The translations under genes and the position numbers were made by a program. This document shows positions 63,601 through 64,000 of a stretch of DNA of 64,000 nt, in pieces. This stretch comes from Tetramitus jugosus (lineage: Eukaryota; Heterolobosea; Eutetramitea; Acrasida; Vahlkampfiidae). The notes under the pieces are model-generated. The model did no database searches and had not been told where the DNA came from. It saw only the letters and a program-made list of their open reading frames with translations. The DNA is taken from assembly GCA_937625935.1 (NCBI GenBank), contig OW569383.1, positions 124,001-188,000 of the forward strand, written 5' to 3'. Every line of letters starts with the position of its first letter. The stretch's first letter is position 1.

Positions 63601-64000
63601 ATTACAACAACAACAACAACAATAATACCAATAATAGTTATCAGAGTCATCAGGGACGCAATCGAAGCAGTTCATTTAACAACAAGAAGGGACAACACAA
63701 CAATGAAAAGGCATATCGGAACAACAATGGAGCTAGTGGTAGCAGTGTTGGATCATTCAAGCAATATCATGGCAATGGCTCATTTGTGAGCTCATCGTCC
63801 TACGATGGCAATTCCTATGATCCCTCCATGATGTATGGATCGTCTCCTGCGATGAACATGACTGGATTAGGATCATCACCCAGTTCCTACTCTAACATGA
63901 ACAACCCGAATAACAATAATAATAGCATATCGGGCAGTGGAAGCTATTCGCATCAAGCAGGTGGATCATGGCGCAATCATAACTCGAATCTCAACAGTTT
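60663..64000 (+). CDS. YAK1/DYRK-family protein kinase, 3' end outside window
   Basis: Open from ATG 60663 to the window edge (1,112 codons, no stop). A Ser/Thr/Asn/Lys-rich leader of about 240 residues precedes the kinase domain: GMGTFGQVARC, the ATP Lys in LAVKVIKNK (K276), HCDLKPENILL (D374), DFGSACF (D396) and the activation loop YSYIQSRFYRSPD (Y408, Y410). The YxY pair is autophosphorylated in DYRKs. RIVEMLGMPPAYLLDTGRTS and HPFVTGEPFTGPFVP are typical of the Yak1 branch rather than DYRK1/2. The C-terminal region is Gln-, Asn- and Ser-rich and runs off the right edge. Yak1 kinases restrain growth and respond to nutrient and stress signals. All catalytic residues are present. Confidence 0.92.
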   Translation, partial: MSSSLNLTINIPNNDIHSMDNNGSGAIQQHEKVKKKSALKKKKSASKKKKTSSSSLSVSTNTTSNHQGGNHEFLFKPCEVHFRPYSEQLQQQSTITTSDEKNNETISTTTTTTTMTSNDENGITPSETSAQQQLESIHKSNNNHHHHHHHSTIVSSLTLSLMKNSTTTTTTSSPHAEHSNNKKKNLVKSLTHDLVSQYKQCSSEFKYTSPKRILTQPSDPASNNGLDNVDGNLILAVDDVLGERYVVKDVLGMGTFGQVARCEDTQNIGSPHLAVKVIKNKRAYLKQAEVETQILRLLCQNYDPDNTHHIIRMDHYFFHQNHLCIVFEMLSINLFELIKQNRFRGLSTNVIRVFLSQMLDALCVLQKAKIIHCDLKPENILLTDLSSPKNLIKLIDFGSACFEKETVYSYIQSRFYRSPDVLFGVEYNCAIDMWSLGCICAELFLGLPLFPGASQYNQVARIVEMLGMPPAYLLDTGRTSRKYFKRKPYMMNPSDHPYEMKTEQEYCLENNDTPKEWKRYFNYTKLDDLIKYYSYKNIPQEEVKNEELNRVALIDLLHGLLHWDPNLRWTANQAKNHPFVTGEPFTGPFVPEIDAERTMIPIKTQHAVPYATAPVATSWGNSYHNQPMPQQQQQQSLGKRVMSGGLSQQFVTPNSWGPQTGFLGSNVSLGNLGPSPNPMFGSYSQAQPVVQQQQQQGAQQEKQGIPIGRGNQQQQSWNQQSYGNNSYGYGSSPMYTSPMSSSGSYMGSSLNMPMVQGTPTNNYNNSYSSNSGGHWQGSLPNSFNGGNHMAFSPQQQPQQQQQQKWSQKKSSYRGTLSEQFNSMQLDNSPNVRQRSSSSATASSYNNSPRQQQQQQQQQQQQLQQYENHKGRARRESYAGQPRSHKSQKRRPSIQEQEPAMLSASLLNDPDYSSNAANEPSSPPFDSEMSSSSDNWNPFFPGEDLELDDAPPPASSTHHNNNNSSNNWSNSSYGNSQKNNNYNNNNNNNTNNSYQSHQGRNRSSSFNNKKGQHNNEKAYRNNNGASGSSVGSFKQYHGNGSFVSSSSYDGNSYDPSMMYGSSPAMNMTGLGSSPSSYSNMNNPNNNNNSISGSGSYSHQAGGSWRNHNSNLNS

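Noticed and set aside
62491-63789. 432-codon frame over the YAK1 C-terminus
   Set aside because: It is a shifted reading of the Gln/Asn repeats in the kinase frame, which stays open to the window end.
1-64000. tRNA, rRNA, CRISPR arrays or selenocysteine readthrough
   Set aside because: No cloverleaf with conserved arms, no direct-repeat array and no TGA-interrupted enzyme frame were recognised.

Overview
This window looks like nuclear DNA of a free-living heterolobosean amoeboflagellate, most likely Naegleria. That assignment is inferred from overall character, not from a marker gene. The signs are dense packing on both strands, mostly intronless genes with a few short GT-AG introns (72 to 188 bases here), A-rich start contexts, and many homopolymer runs (Asn, Gln, Ser, Thr, His) encoded by trinucleotide repeats. 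The standard genetic code fits all genes. No tRNA, rRNA, CRISPR array or recognisable insertion sequence was seen.

Layout, left end to 13 kb: the 3' end of a NADAR-domain gene, an unrecognised gene, a TMEM65-like membrane protein, a BET-family bromodomain protein with one intron, a UCH-type deubiquitinase, a tail-anchored membrane protein, then a convergent pair of unrecognised genes. One of that pair resembles an RNase-H-fold transposase and carries an in-frame TAA. A small basic unrecognised protein follows.

13 to 30 kb: a GOLPH3/Vps74-like protein with a very large low-complexity insert, the ER folding sensor UGGT (three exons worked out here), an Arg/Ser/His-rich gene whose frame shifts halfway, a fucosyltransferase-like type II membrane protein, a receptor-type adenylate cyclase, a secretory TPR protein of bacterial character, a sirtuin, and a VASt-domain membrane protein.

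30 to 51 kb: an unbroken 13.3 kb reading frame for DNA-PKcs (kinase signature and FATC tail match DNA-PKcs rather than TRRAP or TOR). It is followed by a roughly 2,380-residue receptor with a beta-propeller/beta-helix/EGF/REJ-like ectodomain, a GPS motif, seven membrane helices and a C-terminal RGS domain. One frame change lies near 45,420.

51 to 64 kb: an LRMDA-like leucine-rich-repeat protein, a SAP-domain nuclear protein, an unrecognised three-exon gene with a 14-base first coding exon, clathrin light chain, a four-CBS AMPK-gamma-like protein, and the first 1,112 codons of a YAK1/DYRK-type kinase running off the right edge.

There are no operons. Functional links are thematic: secretory pathway and glycosylation (UGGT, GOLPH3-like, fucosyltransferase-like, clathrin light chain), chromatin and repair (BET, sirtuin, SAP protein, DNA-PKcs), and signalling (7TM-RGS receptor, cyclase, AMPK-gamma-like, YAK1). 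The most unusual items are the 7TM-RGS receptor, the transposase-like convergent pair, and a perfect E2F-type site in the DNA-PKcs promoter with related sites at two other genes.
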